Source of the DNA: CAZMCH01 sp964564735
GTDB taxonomy: Bacteria > Poribacteria > DTPJ01
Assembly (NCBI GenBank): GCA_964564735.1
Contig: CAZMCH010000060.1
Location: 1-26,065 of the forward strand
DNA length: 26,065 nucleotides
Direction of reading: 5' to 3'
The notes below the pieces were generated by a model, which saw only the letters and a program-made list of their open reading frames with translations, did not search any database and was not told the DNA's origin. This document shows positions 15,688 to 24,070 of this stretch, in pieces (the first letter of the stretch is position 1; every line of letters begins with the position of its first letter). A program made the translations under genes and the position numbers.

Positions 15688-16647
15688 TTAGTTATAATAA
15701 AGCCTGTATTTTTCCATCGCTTGACAAATAGCCTCAATATTTTCCAAAGGCACATCAGGCGCACATTCTGCACCGACCATTAGCCCACCTTCTTTTGAAC
15801 CAAGTTTGACAATAGCCTCTTTTACATGCTCATCAATGTCTTTTGGCGTGCAGAATGGGAACATCTGTCGGTCGAGATCAAGGCTGACACAAACTTTGCC
15901 TTTGCAGTATTCCACTAATCCGTCAATAGTATTTGCCCTAAATTGAGGATTCAGAATTGTAACACCACATTCTATAAGGTCTGGGATTATCTCAAGGATA
16001 TGTCCGTCAGTATGAAGATAAACATGAGAGCCTACATTGCGACAAGCACCAAATATCTTTGCGAAACATGGTTTGAGATACTTTCGCCATAGCTTCGGAC
16101 TCATTGGAAGGCTGTTTTGATTCCCGAGATCATCGCCAAAACCGACCATTCTTGGCTTGTTAGCTAGTATCTTTTCAACTTCATTCATATTATAATTAAG
16201 CACCATGTCAATCAGCTTTTGAAGTTGTGGCGGTTCTTCTATCAAATCCATCATAAAGTTTTCAAATCCACGCAAATAATAAAGGCGCATATACATAAAT
16301 CCATGTGGCAACCCACCTGACGTTGGTGGAACATAACTATCAAATTTTGCCCAATCATCAAGCGGATGCTCAACGACAAGGGCTTCCATACCGCCATGTA
16401 TGTTTTTCCATACACAGCCCCAATTGTCAACGTGATCGCCTTCTGCATAAGTTCCGCCATAGCAATCAAAGACTCTGTCAGGATTCTTTTTTTGTTCACC
16501 AAATATGATAGGATGCCTTAAAACCAATTCTTCTAAATCGGTGCGATATTTGCCCCAAGTCGCCGGCAAAAGACTGACATTGCAGATAATATATTCTGGA
16601 TTGCGATATTCTACTGTTGCATAATAATTTTCTTCACGAGTCATCAT
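15688..16647 (-). CDS. Uroporphyrinogen decarboxylase-like (URO-D/MtaA superfamily) protein
   Basis: A 319-residue protein of the URO-D superfamily, which includes true heme-pathway HemE and corrinoid methyltransferases such as MtaA and CmuA. It resembles the methyltransferase side: HTDGH (212-216), a later Cys at 295 in VGAECAP, and the acidic DDLG at 172-175. The HemE N-terminal arginine-rich substrate motif is absent, so it is unlikely to make coproporphyrinogen. Relatives are expanded in Poribacteria-like and Planctomycetes-like genomes without known substrates. AAAGG precedes two adjacent ATGs; either may be used. It lies between a zinc dehydrogenase and an outer-membrane protein in a co-directional operon. 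Confidence 0.85.
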   Translation of the reverse strand: MMTREENYYATVEYRNPEYIICNVSLLPATWGKYRTDLEELVLRHPIIFGEQKKNPDRVFDCYGGTYAEGDHVDNWGCVWKNIHGGMEALVVEHPLDDWAKFDSYVPPTSGGLPHGFMYMRLYYLRGFENFMMDLIEEPPQLQKLIDMVLNYNMNEVEKILANKPRMVGFGDDLGNQNSLPMSPKLWRKYLKPCFAKIFGACRNVGSHVYLHTDGHILEIIPDLIECGVTILNPQFRANTIDGLVEYCKGKVCVSLDLDRQMFPFCTPKDIDEHVKEAIVKLGSKEGGLMVGAECAPDVPLENIEAICQAMEKYRLYYN

Positions 16648-16665
16648 TAATTACCTTTCGTTATT

Positions 16666-17679
16666 TTATTTATTTGGTTCTATTATAATCTTCATAGAGC
16701 CTGATCTATTCATCATCATTTCTAATGCTTTCGGGAACTCGTCAAGCGAAAGATGATGAGATATTAACGCTTCTGCATTTACTTTTTTTTCTCTAATCAT
16801 ATCAATCGCTGGTATTGCAGTATAAAGAATTGCAAAAGTGCCATATATCTTTAATTCACGTTTATATACATCATAAGGCGAAATCTCAATCCGTCCATCT
16901 TGCGGACAGACACCAAAGAAAAGTATTCTGCCTCTATTTCTAACAAAGTCAAACATACCTTGAACGACAGCAGGCGAACCTGTTGCATCAATAACAACAT
17001 TGAATCCCTGTGGACGCATATCTTTTAATGTTGACCGCATATTATCATCAGCAATAATTGTATTTGTTGCACCAAGTTTTTTTGCTAGATCAAGCTTAGA
17101 TTGTATCTTATCAACCATTGTTACCGATGCTGAACCATAATTTTTACATAACTGCATCAGTATCAAACCTATGGGACCAGAACCAAATATTAGAACATGA
17201 TCGCCGATCTCCATGCCGACTTGCTTCAAGCCATGTATCCCACATCCAATAGGCTCAACCATTGCACCTTCATCATAAGACAAGCCATCAATTTTATGGA
17301 TATTCTCTTCACGAATTGAGGCAAGTTCAGCAAATCCGCCATTGTATGAAACGCCATAAGCTTTGAAATTTTCGCAGAAATTCTGATGATTTTCCCGACA
17401 AAATGAGCATTTATGGCAAAATACACCGGGATCAATCGCCACTTTATCGCCAATATTGACGCTTTTAATATTCCTTCCTATGTCAACGACTTCACCAGCA
17501 AACTCATGTCCGGGAATAATGGGATATGTTCCGATAAAATCCCCTTCGTATATATGCAAATCCGTTCCGCAGACTCCAGCGGATTGGACTGCGACTAAAA
17601 CTTCGTCATCCGTTATTATAGGATCGGGAACATTCGTAACACTGACTTTTCCCGGTGATTCAAAAACAACTGCTTTCAT
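16666..17679 (-). CDS. Zinc-dependent alcohol/polyol dehydrogenase (MDR family), second copy
   Basis: A 337-residue medium-chain dehydrogenase of the sorbitol/threonine dehydrogenase type. Cys37 (GVCGTD), His58-Glu59 (GHEF) and Glu142 (MVEP) form the catalytic zinc site. Cys88/91/94/102 form the structural zinc site, and GSGPIG (166-171) binds the nucleotide. It is shorter than and clearly divergent from the plus-strand MDR at 8373-9449, so it is not a recent duplicate. It is separated by 18-20 bases from both operon neighbours. Its likely reaction is NAD(P)-linked oxidation of a secondary alcohol of a sugar or polyol; the substrate is not identifiable. Confidence 0.92.
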   Translation of the reverse strand: MKAVVFESPGKVSVTNVPDPIITDDEVLVAVQSAGVCGTDLHIYEGDFIGTYPIIPGHEFAGEVVDIGRNIKSVNIGDKVAIDPGVFCHKCSFCRENHQNFCENFKAYGVSYNGGFAELASIREENIHKIDGLSYDEGAMVEPIGCGIHGLKQVGMEIGDHVLIFGSGPIGLILMQLCKNYGSASVTMVDKIQSKLDLAKKLGATNTIIADDNMRSTLKDMRPQGFNVVIDATGSPAVVQGMFDFVRNRGRILFFGVCPQDGRIEISPYDVYKRELKIYGTFAILYTAIPAIDMIREKKVNAEALISHHLSLDEFPKALEMMMNRSGSMKIIIEPNK

Positions 17680-17699
17680 TTTTCACCTTTGATATTAAA

Positions 17700-18245
17700 T
17701 TAAAAATAGATATGTCCACCAGCACCAAAAAGGAATGATGCAGTGGTTCTTGAGTTTTGGTTTTCTTCAATTTTGCCAAATCCCTGACCGAATTCAGTAT
17801 TAAAACCTATTTGAGTGCCAAAAACATTAAAAGCGATCTCAATTCCAAATGTCAAACCACTACCATAAGTTGTTTTTTTTGTGATGGTTTCATGGGATAT
17901 TTGCTCTTCTGGCAACCATATCCAATTTGGGAATTTTTCATAACGAAGACCGCCTTCTAATGATATATATAGTCTTGTTATCGCCCTTCCTTTATGCTCA
18001 AATACTGCATAGGATATACCAGAACCTATCATATTATCTTTATCGTTTCCATTCCAGATAGATCGACCAACAGCCTGAAAATATATTGGCGATAATCCAT
18101 AATAACGAACACTAATCCCCCCCCAAAGAGGATAATTAGCCTGAAGACCGATCCCCCAATTTCTTTCTTTATTAGCTTCATCAGCAAGAGATGGAAAAAC
18201 GATCACTATACTCATAATAACCGTGATTAAAATTATGATTTTCAT
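17700..18245 (-). CDS. Small outer-membrane beta-barrel protein
   Basis: A 181-residue exported protein not matched to a named family. Residues 1-21 form a signal peptide (MKIIILITVIMSIVIVFPSLA). The rest is a series of alternating amphipathic strands (GIGLQANYP, GGISVRYYG, SGISYAVFE, TFGIEIAFN, ASFLFGAGG), consistent with an 8-stranded barrel ending in HIYF, with a C-terminal Phe as in many outer-membrane barrels. It lies 18 bases after the PorV-like gene and 20 before the zinc dehydrogenase gene, within the same operon. Its function is unknown. Confidence 0.78.
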   Translation of the reverse strand: MKIIILITVIMSIVIVFPSLADEANKERNWGIGLQANYPLWGGISVRYYGLSPIYFQAVGRSIWNGNDKDNMIGSGISYAVFEHKGRAITRLYISLEGGLRYEKFPNWIWLPEEQISHETITKKTTYGSGLTFGIEIAFNVFGTQIGFNTEFGQGFGKIEENQNSRTTASFLFGAGGHIYF

Positions 18246-18263
18246 TATTTTTCTTCCTTATTG

Positions 18264-19250
18264 CTAAAATTTCACAGATGTTGATATGCGATGCGTATTG
18301 CCTAGATCATCATGCCCTATAAATGCGTAGTCAACTTGAAATGCTGAAAGCCTTAATCCTGCGCCTGCCGATAACTCATCAACATTCATTCCAATTCTAA
18401 CAGCAAGCACATTTAATAGCCACCACTCAACGCCATAGCGCATCTCAGTTCCGTATTGTGTATCAAGGCTCCAAGATAAAGTTAAGTCGCTTTTTAATGC
18501 TTGTATTGGCTTTGAATATGCGGCGCCAAATTTTATGCTCATAGGTATTATGTCTTCATGCTTAGACATGGAATCCCATTTGAGTTTTGTTTTAGTCAAA
18601 TCTTGAAGATTAACCCCTACTTTTAAGCTATCAAAAATCTGGTAAATTGCGCCTAAATCGAAACCGATACCTGTTGATATATTACTCGCAAGGCTTTGCT
18701 TGATGTATTTTATATTTACGCCTGCTGAAAATTCATCACTAAGCTTAAGCCCATAGGTAAAAAATATGCCATCTTCAATATCATCAAAAGAACCAACTTG
18801 TATTGGATGCTCAATATATAATTCTCCAGGGTCTTTTATCCCATTTTCGTTTTTATCATCAAAATCCTGCACATTGTTTTGGTTAATGTCTTTATATCCC
18901 GTTTTGGGTATATCTTCAACGCCAAGCCTTAGCCAGCTTATTCCAAATGACCCCCATTTAGTTTCTGGATGAACATAGCTGATGAAGTTAGTCTTAATAA
19001 GACTATTGAATTGTTGGCAATACATAAATGATAGCTCTTTTGATTTCAGGTTTGGTAATCCACCGGGGCTCCAATATGTTGTTGTTCCGTCATCTGCAAC
19101 TGCGACAAACGCCCCGCCCATACCTAATGCACGCGCACCAGCACCAATATTTAGGAATTCCCCAGCGTATTTATATTCATCACCAGCAAAAGCTGATATG
19201 GTAAATAAAAGTAAAAAGCAGGTAAAATAAAATAATAAAATTCTTTTCAT
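18264..19250 (-). CDS. PorV/PorQ-family (UPF0164) outer-membrane protein with Ca-binding-like loop
   Basis: A 328-residue protein with a signal peptide (1-22, ending AFA) and the family opening LNIGAGARALGMGGAFVAV (34-52), followed by SPGGL and barrel strands to a C-terminal Phe (SVKF). In Bacteroidetes, PorV helps deliver type IX secretion substrates; here only the family can be claimed. Residues 121-143 (DINQNNVQDFDD, then KNENGIKDPGE) form two consecutive Asp/Asn-rich loops that resemble dockerin or EF-hand calcium loops, probably in an extracellular turn. The start codon overlaps the end of the phosphoesterase gene by four bases (ATGA), so the two are translationally coupled. Confidence 0.87.
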   Translation of the reverse strand: MKRILLFYFTCFLLLFTISAFAGDEYKYAGEFLNIGAGARALGMGGAFVAVADDGTTTYWSPGGLPNLKSKELSFMYCQQFNSLIKTNFISYVHPETKWGSFGISWLRLGVEDIPKTGYKDINQNNVQDFDDKNENGIKDPGELYIEHPIQVGSFDDIEDGIFFTYGLKLSDEFSAGVNIKYIKQSLASNISTGIGFDLGAIYQIFDSLKVGVNLQDLTKTKLKWDSMSKHEDIIPMSIKFGAAYSKPIQALKSDLTLSWSLDTQYGTEMRYGVEWWLLNVLAVRIGMNVDELSAGAGLRLSAFQVDYAFIGHDDLGNTHRISTSVKF

Positions 19251-19999
19251 CTCCCTTTTGCTAACCTTTCTGCAAGGAATTCATCAAGTCCTGCCCTAAT
19301 GATTTTATCTTGTGCGGATTGTATATCATATTTAATGCGAAATTGCGATAATTTCATTTCGTCTGTGTCAAAAATTACAAAGCTAGATTTTGGAATTCTG
19401 TCTCTTGGTTGTCCAACCGATCCGGGATTTATTAGGTATCTCTTGCCTTTTTGTAAATAATATTCTAATTTGCCTGACTGATCCTCAAACGATTCAAGTC
19501 CGATTTCTGCTTCTTGCTCATCATAGAACCATATAACTGGCAAATGTGTATGCCCATAAAATAAAATGTCTGACTTTGATTCATTAAAAGCCCTTAAAGC
19601 ATCGCCATAATTGAATATGTAATATTCCTCATCATAGTTTGCACCGTGCATAATATCAAATATGCCATCTACATTCAGCGGTCCCTTTGGCAATTCAGCG
19701 ATAAATTTTTTATTATCATTTGTTAATATATCTCTCGTCCAAAGATCAGCCTCAAGGGCGATTGCATTAAAATCACGTCCATCGGATAAACCACCCGCAA
19801 CCTTATCGTGATTCCCACGTATAGCAATTAGCGGAGATTTATTCTTCATAATATCAACGACTTCATTAGGGCTTGCGCAATAGCCAACAAAATCGCCAAG
19901 AACCACATATTTATCAATTCTGACTGAAAGGGTTTCCAGCAAAACAGCTTGAAGCGCTTCAAGATTTGAATGTATATCACTTAATATTAAGTATTTCAT
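19247..19999 (-). CDS. Calcineurin-like metallophosphoesterase (YfcE/ApaH-like)
   Basis: A 250-residue cytoplasmic metallophosphoesterase. All five family motifs are present: DIH (8-10), GDFVGY (35-40), GNHD (62-65), MHG (His118) and GHTH (149-152), giving a complete dinuclear metal site. The arrangement resembles YfcE/MJ0936-type phosphodiesterases. It overlaps by four bases with the DUF1232 gene before it and with the PorV-like gene after it, so all three are translationally coupled. The natural substrate is unknown. Confidence 0.9.
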   Translation of the reverse strand: MKYLILSDIHSNLEALQAVLLETLSVRIDKYVVLGDFVGYCASPNEVVDIMKNKSPLIAIRGNHDKVAGGLSDGRDFNAIALEADLWTRDILTNDNKKFIAELPKGPLNVDGIFDIMHGANYDEEYYIFNYGDALRAFNESKSDILFYGHTHLPVIWFYDEQEAEIGLESFEDQSGKLEYYLQKGKRYLINPGSVGQPRDRIPKSSFVIFDTDEMKLSQFRIKYDIQSAQDKIIRAGLDEFLAERLAKGR

Positions 20000-20331
20000 A
20001 ATGGCGACCTTTTTCCTATTTCATGGGCATGTTCTTTGACAATTTCTCTTGGACATAGACGTATAAAAATCCAGATGCTAGGTATCATAAAGATCAAAAC
20101 AACTGTAAGATCGTCTAATTGTCCAATAAATGCTATAAGGTCAGGAAGCATATCAAAAGGGAAAAAGATATAAGACAGACTCAGTATTGCGCCGATAACT
20201 GGAATTGATTTTGTATAAAAAGGTATCCTGCTATCACGAAAAAGCTTCCAAAATAGCCTCATGAAGTTTGGTATGTAGTATATTATTCTAAATAATCTGT
20301 TGGGCTGATTTTGCCCAAAATATCCATACAT
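19996..20331 (-). CDS. DUF1232 (YkvA-like) small membrane protein
   Basis: A 111-residue protein with the DUF1232 core motif PFDMLPDLIAFIGQLDD (58-74), flanked by hydrophobic segments (about 43-57 and 75-93). The family is widespread and uncharacterised, with a presumed membrane association. The ATG at 20331 is preferred; a GTG three codons upstream (20340) is possible, but AGGTG is better placed for the ATG. It is the first gene of the seven-gene operon, 55 bases downstream of the -10 of a good promoter. An 8-bp leader hairpin (20348-20355 with 20375-20382) lies between. Confidence 0.85.
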   Translation of the reverse strand: MYGYFGQNQPNRLFRIIYYIPNFMRLFWKLFRDSRIPFYTKSIPVIGAILSLSYIFFPFDMLPDLIAFIGQLDDLTVVLIFMIPSIWIFIRLCPREIVKEHAHEIGKRSPL

Positions 20332-20385
20332 GGTAAGCACCTAATATGTAAAACGAGATGAGTCATAAGTAATGCGTTTTACTTT

Positions 20386-20413
20386 ATTATACCTTGTTTT
20401 TTACGTTTCACAA
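20386..20413 (-). promoter_or_regulatory. Promoter of the seven-gene minus-strand operon
   Basis: Minus-strand TTGTGA (20408-20413), 16-base spacer, TATAAT (20386-20391). The -10 is perfect and the -35 matches four of six. It lies in the gap after the slipin stop codon and would drive the DUF1232-to-PorV-like operon. Confidence 0.65.
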
Positions 20414-20444
20414 ATTACATTTTACGCATTTTCTATTTCTAGTA

Positions 20445-21260
20445 TCAGTCACTTTTCTTTTTATCCATTATATCTAACAAGGGTTTAATAATATCCATAG
20501 GCAATGGAAATATGACAGTTGAATTATTCTCAGCGGCAATCTCAACGAGAGTCTGCAAATATCTCAATTGTATTGCGGTTGGTTGTGTTGATAATACACC
20601 TGCTGCTTCTGCAAGTTTTTCTGATGCCTCTAATTCTCCGCTTGCATGAATGACTTTTGCTTCTCGTTCTCTTTCTGCTTCTGCTACTCTCGCCAAAGCT
20701 CGTATTAAAGTTTCTGTCAATTCTACATCTTTTATCTCAACAGCAGTAACCTGAACGCCCCAAGGCTCTGTCAGTCCATCAACGATTGTTTTTAATTCGG
20801 AGTTTATTTTATCTCTTTCAGAGAGCAATTCATCAAGTTTTGCCTGTCCAAGAACGCTTCTAAGTGTTGTTTGGGCGATTTGGTGAGTCGCTTTTAGGTA
20901 TTCCTCCACTTCTAAAAAAGCCTTTTTTGGGTCCATAACTTTAAAGTAAATAACCGCATTTACTTTAACAGAAACATTATCACGAGTGATTACTTCTTGA
21001 TCTGGAACATCCATAGTAACAACACGCAAGGGTATCTTTGTCATTCTGTCGATCCATGGAAGAATAGTCCTAAATCCCGGGTCTTTTACTTTATGAAATC
21101 TACCAAACCTTAGAACAACACCCCTCTCATATTCCTTGATCACCCTGACTGAATTAACAATAAGTATAATAACAACCACCGCAACAGGAATTATCCATAA
21201 CATAGATGAAAATCCTCCACCGCCTGTTTGTCCGACTGCTAACTGCCACGTTTCCCACAT
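20445..21260 (-). CDS. Slipin (stomatin/prohibitin-like SPFH protein)
   Basis: A 271-residue SPFH/Band 7 protein. An N-terminal membrane segment (about 20-36) is followed by EYERGVVLRFGR, GFRTILPWIDR and the SPFH core. Then comes an Ala/Glu-rich coiled coil (ARVAEAEREREAKVIHASGE) and the slipin C-terminal QLRYLQTLVEIA. Slipins organise membrane microdomains and usually sit next to an nfeD-type protease gene; none is seen here. Instead it follows two CorA genes by 19 bases, suggesting it may scaffold or regulate these transporters. An AGGAGG (21268-21273) fixes the start. Confidence 0.92.
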   Translation of the reverse strand: MWETWQLAVGQTGGGGFSSMLWIIPVAVVVIILIVNSVRVIKEYERGVVLRFGRFHKVKDPGFRTILPWIDRMTKIPLRVVTMDVPDQEVITRDNVSVKVNAVIYFKVMDPKKAFLEVEEYLKATHQIAQTTLRSVLGQAKLDELLSERDKINSELKTIVDGLTEPWGVQVTAVEIKDVELTETLIRALARVAEAEREREAKVIHASGELEASEKLAEAAGVLSTQPTAIQLRYLQTLVEIAAENNSTVIFPLPMDIIKPLLDIMDKKKSD

Positions 21261-21279
21261 AATTAAACCTCCTAATTTA

Positions 21280-22518
21280 TTAGAGCCAATTTTTCTTTAT
21301 GAATATAACAGCGCCTATAAGCGACAATATTAGAGAACCACCAAAGATAATAGGGAAAGCATAAGGCGAATGTTGTAAAGGCAATTCAATATTCATACCA
21401 TAAATGCTTGCTATTAAAATAGGAATCGTTAATATAACTGTTAGCGAAGTTAGTACCTTCATGACAACATTAAGATTATTTGATATAATTGACGCAAAGG
21501 CATCCATCATTCCACTGAGTATATAACTATATATATTTGTCATCTCAATAGCCTGTCTATTTTCGATAATGACATCTTCTAACATATCTTTGTCTTCATC
21601 ACTAATATCAAGTAACTCAGTTCTTTTTAAACGTTCAAGAACAAGCTCATTGGATTTCAATGATGTTATGAAATATACAAGACTTTTTTCGTAATTAAGG
21701 AGCTTAATTAACTCCTTATTTCTCATAGACTTTAGCACTTCATTTTGTGCTATGGAAGTTTTTCGATTTATACTTTTGAGATAATCCATATATACTGTTG
21801 TTGCCCCTGAAAACATTTGCAGAATGAATTTAACTTTATTGACGGTTGATAATCCCTCTCTGCTTCTTCCGTCAGCGATAGCTTGCATAACATCGTTCTT
21901 TTTTGAGCATACAGTTATTATCATATTTTCTGCGAGAATTATTCCCAAGGGCAAAGTCGTATATTCAACGTCATCGTCCTCCTCAAAATGCGGAGTTCTT
22001 AAAATCACCAATACATTTTCATCCTCAACTTCGATTCGCGGTCTTTCATCTATGTCTAATGGGCTTCTGAGAAAATCTATTGGTATCTCAAGCTCATCAC
22101 TTACCCTTCTGATTTCATCTTCATCCGGAGCAACAATATGAACCCAACTATGTTCTTCATATTCTAGGTTATCAATTTGCTGAGGAATTCCTTCATGCTC
22201 TTCTTTCTCATTTTCATTTGATTCATCTTCTTCTAATTCCACTTCCTCCAAATCCGCCACTAGGTCTAAATCAGCTTGATCCTCAATAGCACCTAACACA
22301 GATAAAACATCTTCTGCATGTTCTGGCGTTAGTAGTTTTATAATTTTTTCACGTTCATCTGATTCCATATATCTTATAGCATGGGCAATTTCATGTATAG
22401 AAGCATCTTCGAGAGTTGCTTTAAGATTTGAACTGTCATCAAATATGGTTTCGGTTATTATTCTATCAATTATATTTTCACGATCATCATCTTGAAAATC
22501 TTCTCTGCTAGTATCCAT
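21280..22518 (-). CDS. corA: CorA-type divalent cation transporter with MgtE-N-like acidic N-terminal domain
   Basis: A 412-residue CorA-family magnesium/cobalt transporter. Residues about 120-412 are a full CorA: cytoplasmic alpha/beta funnel, long helix, first membrane segment ending in the selectivity motif YGMN (GMN at 374-376), second membrane segment and a basic C-terminus (IKKNWL). The extra N-terminus (1-110) carries helices 'SIHEIAHAIRYMESDEREKIIKLL' split over 40-63 and TPEHAEDVLSVL (64-75), which resemble the Mg-sensing MgtE N domain, then a very acidic linker (91-110). The ATG at 22518 is preferred to an in-frame TTG at 22530. It is a tandem paralogue of the next CorA (22564-23493) and probably shares its transcript, ending with slipin. 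Confidence 0.9.
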   Translation of the reverse strand: MDTSREDFQDDDRENIIDRIITETIFDDSSNLKATLEDASIHEIAHAIRYMESDEREKIIKLLTPEHAEDVLSVLGAIEDQADLDLVADLEEVELEEDESNENEKEEHEGIPQQIDNLEYEEHSWVHIVAPDEDEIRRVSDELEIPIDFLRSPLDIDERPRIEVEDENVLVILRTPHFEEDDDVEYTTLPLGIILAENMIITVCSKKNDVMQAIADGRSREGLSTVNKVKFILQMFSGATTVYMDYLKSINRKTSIAQNEVLKSMRNKELIKLLNYEKSLVYFITSLKSNELVLERLKRTELLDISDEDKDMLEDVIIENRQAIEMTNIYSYILSGMMDAFASIISNNLNVVMKVLTSLTVILTIPILIASIYGMNIELPLQHSPYAFPIIFGGSLILSLIGAVIFIKKNWL

Positions 22519-22563
22519 AAAAGAAAACAACCCCTTGAATAAATATAAACAAAAAAATAATCA

Positions 22564-23493
22564 TCAAAACCATTTGCGCCTGATAAATATCAAAGCACCA
22601 AGCACAGATAAGAGAATTGATATACCCATTGTTAAGCCAAAAGCATAAGATTCCTCCTGAAATGGCAGTTTGATATTCATTCCATATACGCTAGCAATCA
22701 ATGTTGGTAATGTCAAAAGTATTGTTACTGACGTTAGAAACTTCATTACGACATTTAGATTATTAGATATAACAGATGCAAAAGCATCCATCATTCCACT
22801 TAATATATTGCTATATATGTTAGCCATTTCAATAGCCTGCTTATTTTCAATTATGACATCCTCAAGTATCTCTCGATCTTCTGGAAACATCTTAAATAAT
22901 TCGGTTCTTTGCAATCTTTCCATGACTAATTCATTGGCTCTTAATGATGTAGTAAAGTAAACTAGACTTTTTTCAAAATTTAAAAGATCAATAAGTTCCT
23001 CATTTTTCATTGATTTCTGGAGTTTGTCTTCTACTTGTGAAGTGATCTTGTTTATTCGCCTAAGATAACCGAGATATATTAAGGCTGTTCGTGAAAAAAT
23101 CTGGAGAATAAACCTGCTTCTTTTTCTTGTTGACATTCCACGTATCAAGCCTTTTGAAAATGCTTGAAGCACTGCATTTTCCATTGAACTTACAGTAACA
23201 ATCGTATCTTCAGTATAAATGATTCCTAGCGGAACTGTTGTATATTGTATATCTTCGTCTTCGTCAAAATGAGGCGTTCTTATAATAACCAAAACAACAC
23301 CTTCATCAACCTCTATTCTTGGCTGTTCGTCAATATCTAATGGGCTTTTCAGAAAGTCAGGATGTATGCCTAGTCTTTGACTAATTTCTTTTATATCATC
23401 TTCGCTTGGAGATATAATATTGATCCAGCAATCTTTCTCGTATTCCTGTATCATATTGAGAGATGTGCCTGAAGTAATGAGAATTTCAACCAA
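22564..23493 (-). CDS. corA: CorA-type divalent cation transporter
   Basis: A 309-residue CorA-family channel without the N-terminal extension of its neighbour. The cytoplasmic domain (FLKSPLDIDEQPRIEV, VLVIIRTPHF), the long pore-lining helix, YGMN (GMN at 271-273) and two C-terminal membrane segments are intact, ending in RRKWF. The post-GMN loop (IKLPFQEESYAF) is of the LPFQ type and lacks the MPE of E. coli CorA. The start is a TTG at 23493 preceded by a very strong GGGAGGGGG ribosome-binding site. It is first in the CorA-CorA-slipin operon. No known magnesium riboswitch was recognised upstream. Confidence 0.92.
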   Translation of the reverse strand: MVEILITSGTSLNMIQEYEKDCWINIISPSEDDIKEISQRLGIHPDFLKSPLDIDEQPRIEVDEGVVLVIIRTPHFDEDEDIQYTTVPLGIIYTEDTIVTVSSMENAVLQAFSKGLIRGMSTRKRSRFILQIFSRTALIYLGYLRRINKITSQVEDKLQKSMKNEELIDLLNFEKSLVYFTTSLRANELVMERLQRTELFKMFPEDREILEDVIIENKQAIEMANIYSNILSGMMDAFASVISNNLNVVMKFLTSVTILLTLPTLIASVYGMNIKLPFQEESYAFGLTMGISILLSVLGALIFIRRKWF

Positions 23494-23717
23494 AGGTGCC
23501 CCCTCCCTTCTGCTTTTTTATAAAAAAAACAAAATAATTAGCGCAAGAAATTGGTATTTTTTCTATGATGGAGTTTTACTGTCCTGAGGGTTAAAAAATA
23601 TACTATAAAAAGATATATAGAAAGACATTTTGACACAATAACAGGATAGAAGAATATTTTTGTTTGTGTCGCATAATTCCACCCTAGATAATATACCATT
23701 CAAATAAATAGTTGTCA
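23494..23717 (-). other. Leader/intergenic region upstream of the corA pair
   Basis: An AT-rich region holding no gene I can support. It must contain the corA promoter, but no convincing -35/-10 pair stands out. A 7-bp inverted repeat GACACAA (23632-23638) / TTGTGTC (23664-23670), 25 bases apart, could be an operator or chance. I looked for and did not recognise an M-box or other magnesium riboswitch. Confidence 0.4.
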
Positions 23718-23881
23718 ATGGCAGAATTCATAAAACATGATGTCTATGATATGCAAGAGGATTTAAAAAAGACGTAGAGGAATATAATGATGCAGTTAAT
23801 AGAGATGAGCCTATAATCATTGGAAGAAAACTGATTAAATGTGTAGTAAAAACAGCAATTTCTCTGGAATTAAACGCATAA
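23718..23881 (+). pseudogene. Short reading frame split by a -1 shift at A-AAA-AAG
   Basis: An ATG at 23718 opens a 19-codon frame (MAEFIKHDVYDMQEDLKKT) ending at TAG 23775. It contains the run TTAAAAAAG, where the heptamer A AAA AAG lies in the phase used by the dnaX-type -1 slippery site. A -1 shift there (or one extra A) continues for 35 more codons to TAA at 23879, giving a charged product of about 54 residues ending VVKTAISLELNA. AAGAGG lies three bases before the run. No ribosome-binding site precedes the ATG and I recognise no family. It could be a decayed gene fragment, a sequencing error in a homopolymer, or a programmed frameshift. Confidence 0.3.
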
Positions 23882-23918
23882 AGACAATTATTTCAGATAA
23901 AAGCTAAAAAATTTGAGA

Positions 23919-23994
<76 letters not shown>

Positions 23995-24006
23995 GACACA
24001 ATTTAT

Positions 24007-24035
24007 ATTTTAGACTATATATAACATATTGTCAA
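24007..24035 (-). promoter_or_regulatory. Promoter of the tRNA-Ala gene
   Basis: Minus-strand TTGACA (24030-24035), 17-base spacer, TAAAAT (24007-24012): perfect -35, five of six at -10, optimal spacing. The predicted start is only a few bases before the mature tRNA 5' end at 23994. Confidence 0.8.
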
Positions 24036-24070
24036 TAGAAAATTTTGGAAAAGCGCATAGTCCATATACA

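Noticed and set aside
23494..23717. Possible magnesium riboswitch upstream of the corA genes
   Set aside because: No conserved M-box sequence blocks or convincing terminator/anti-terminator pair could be seen.
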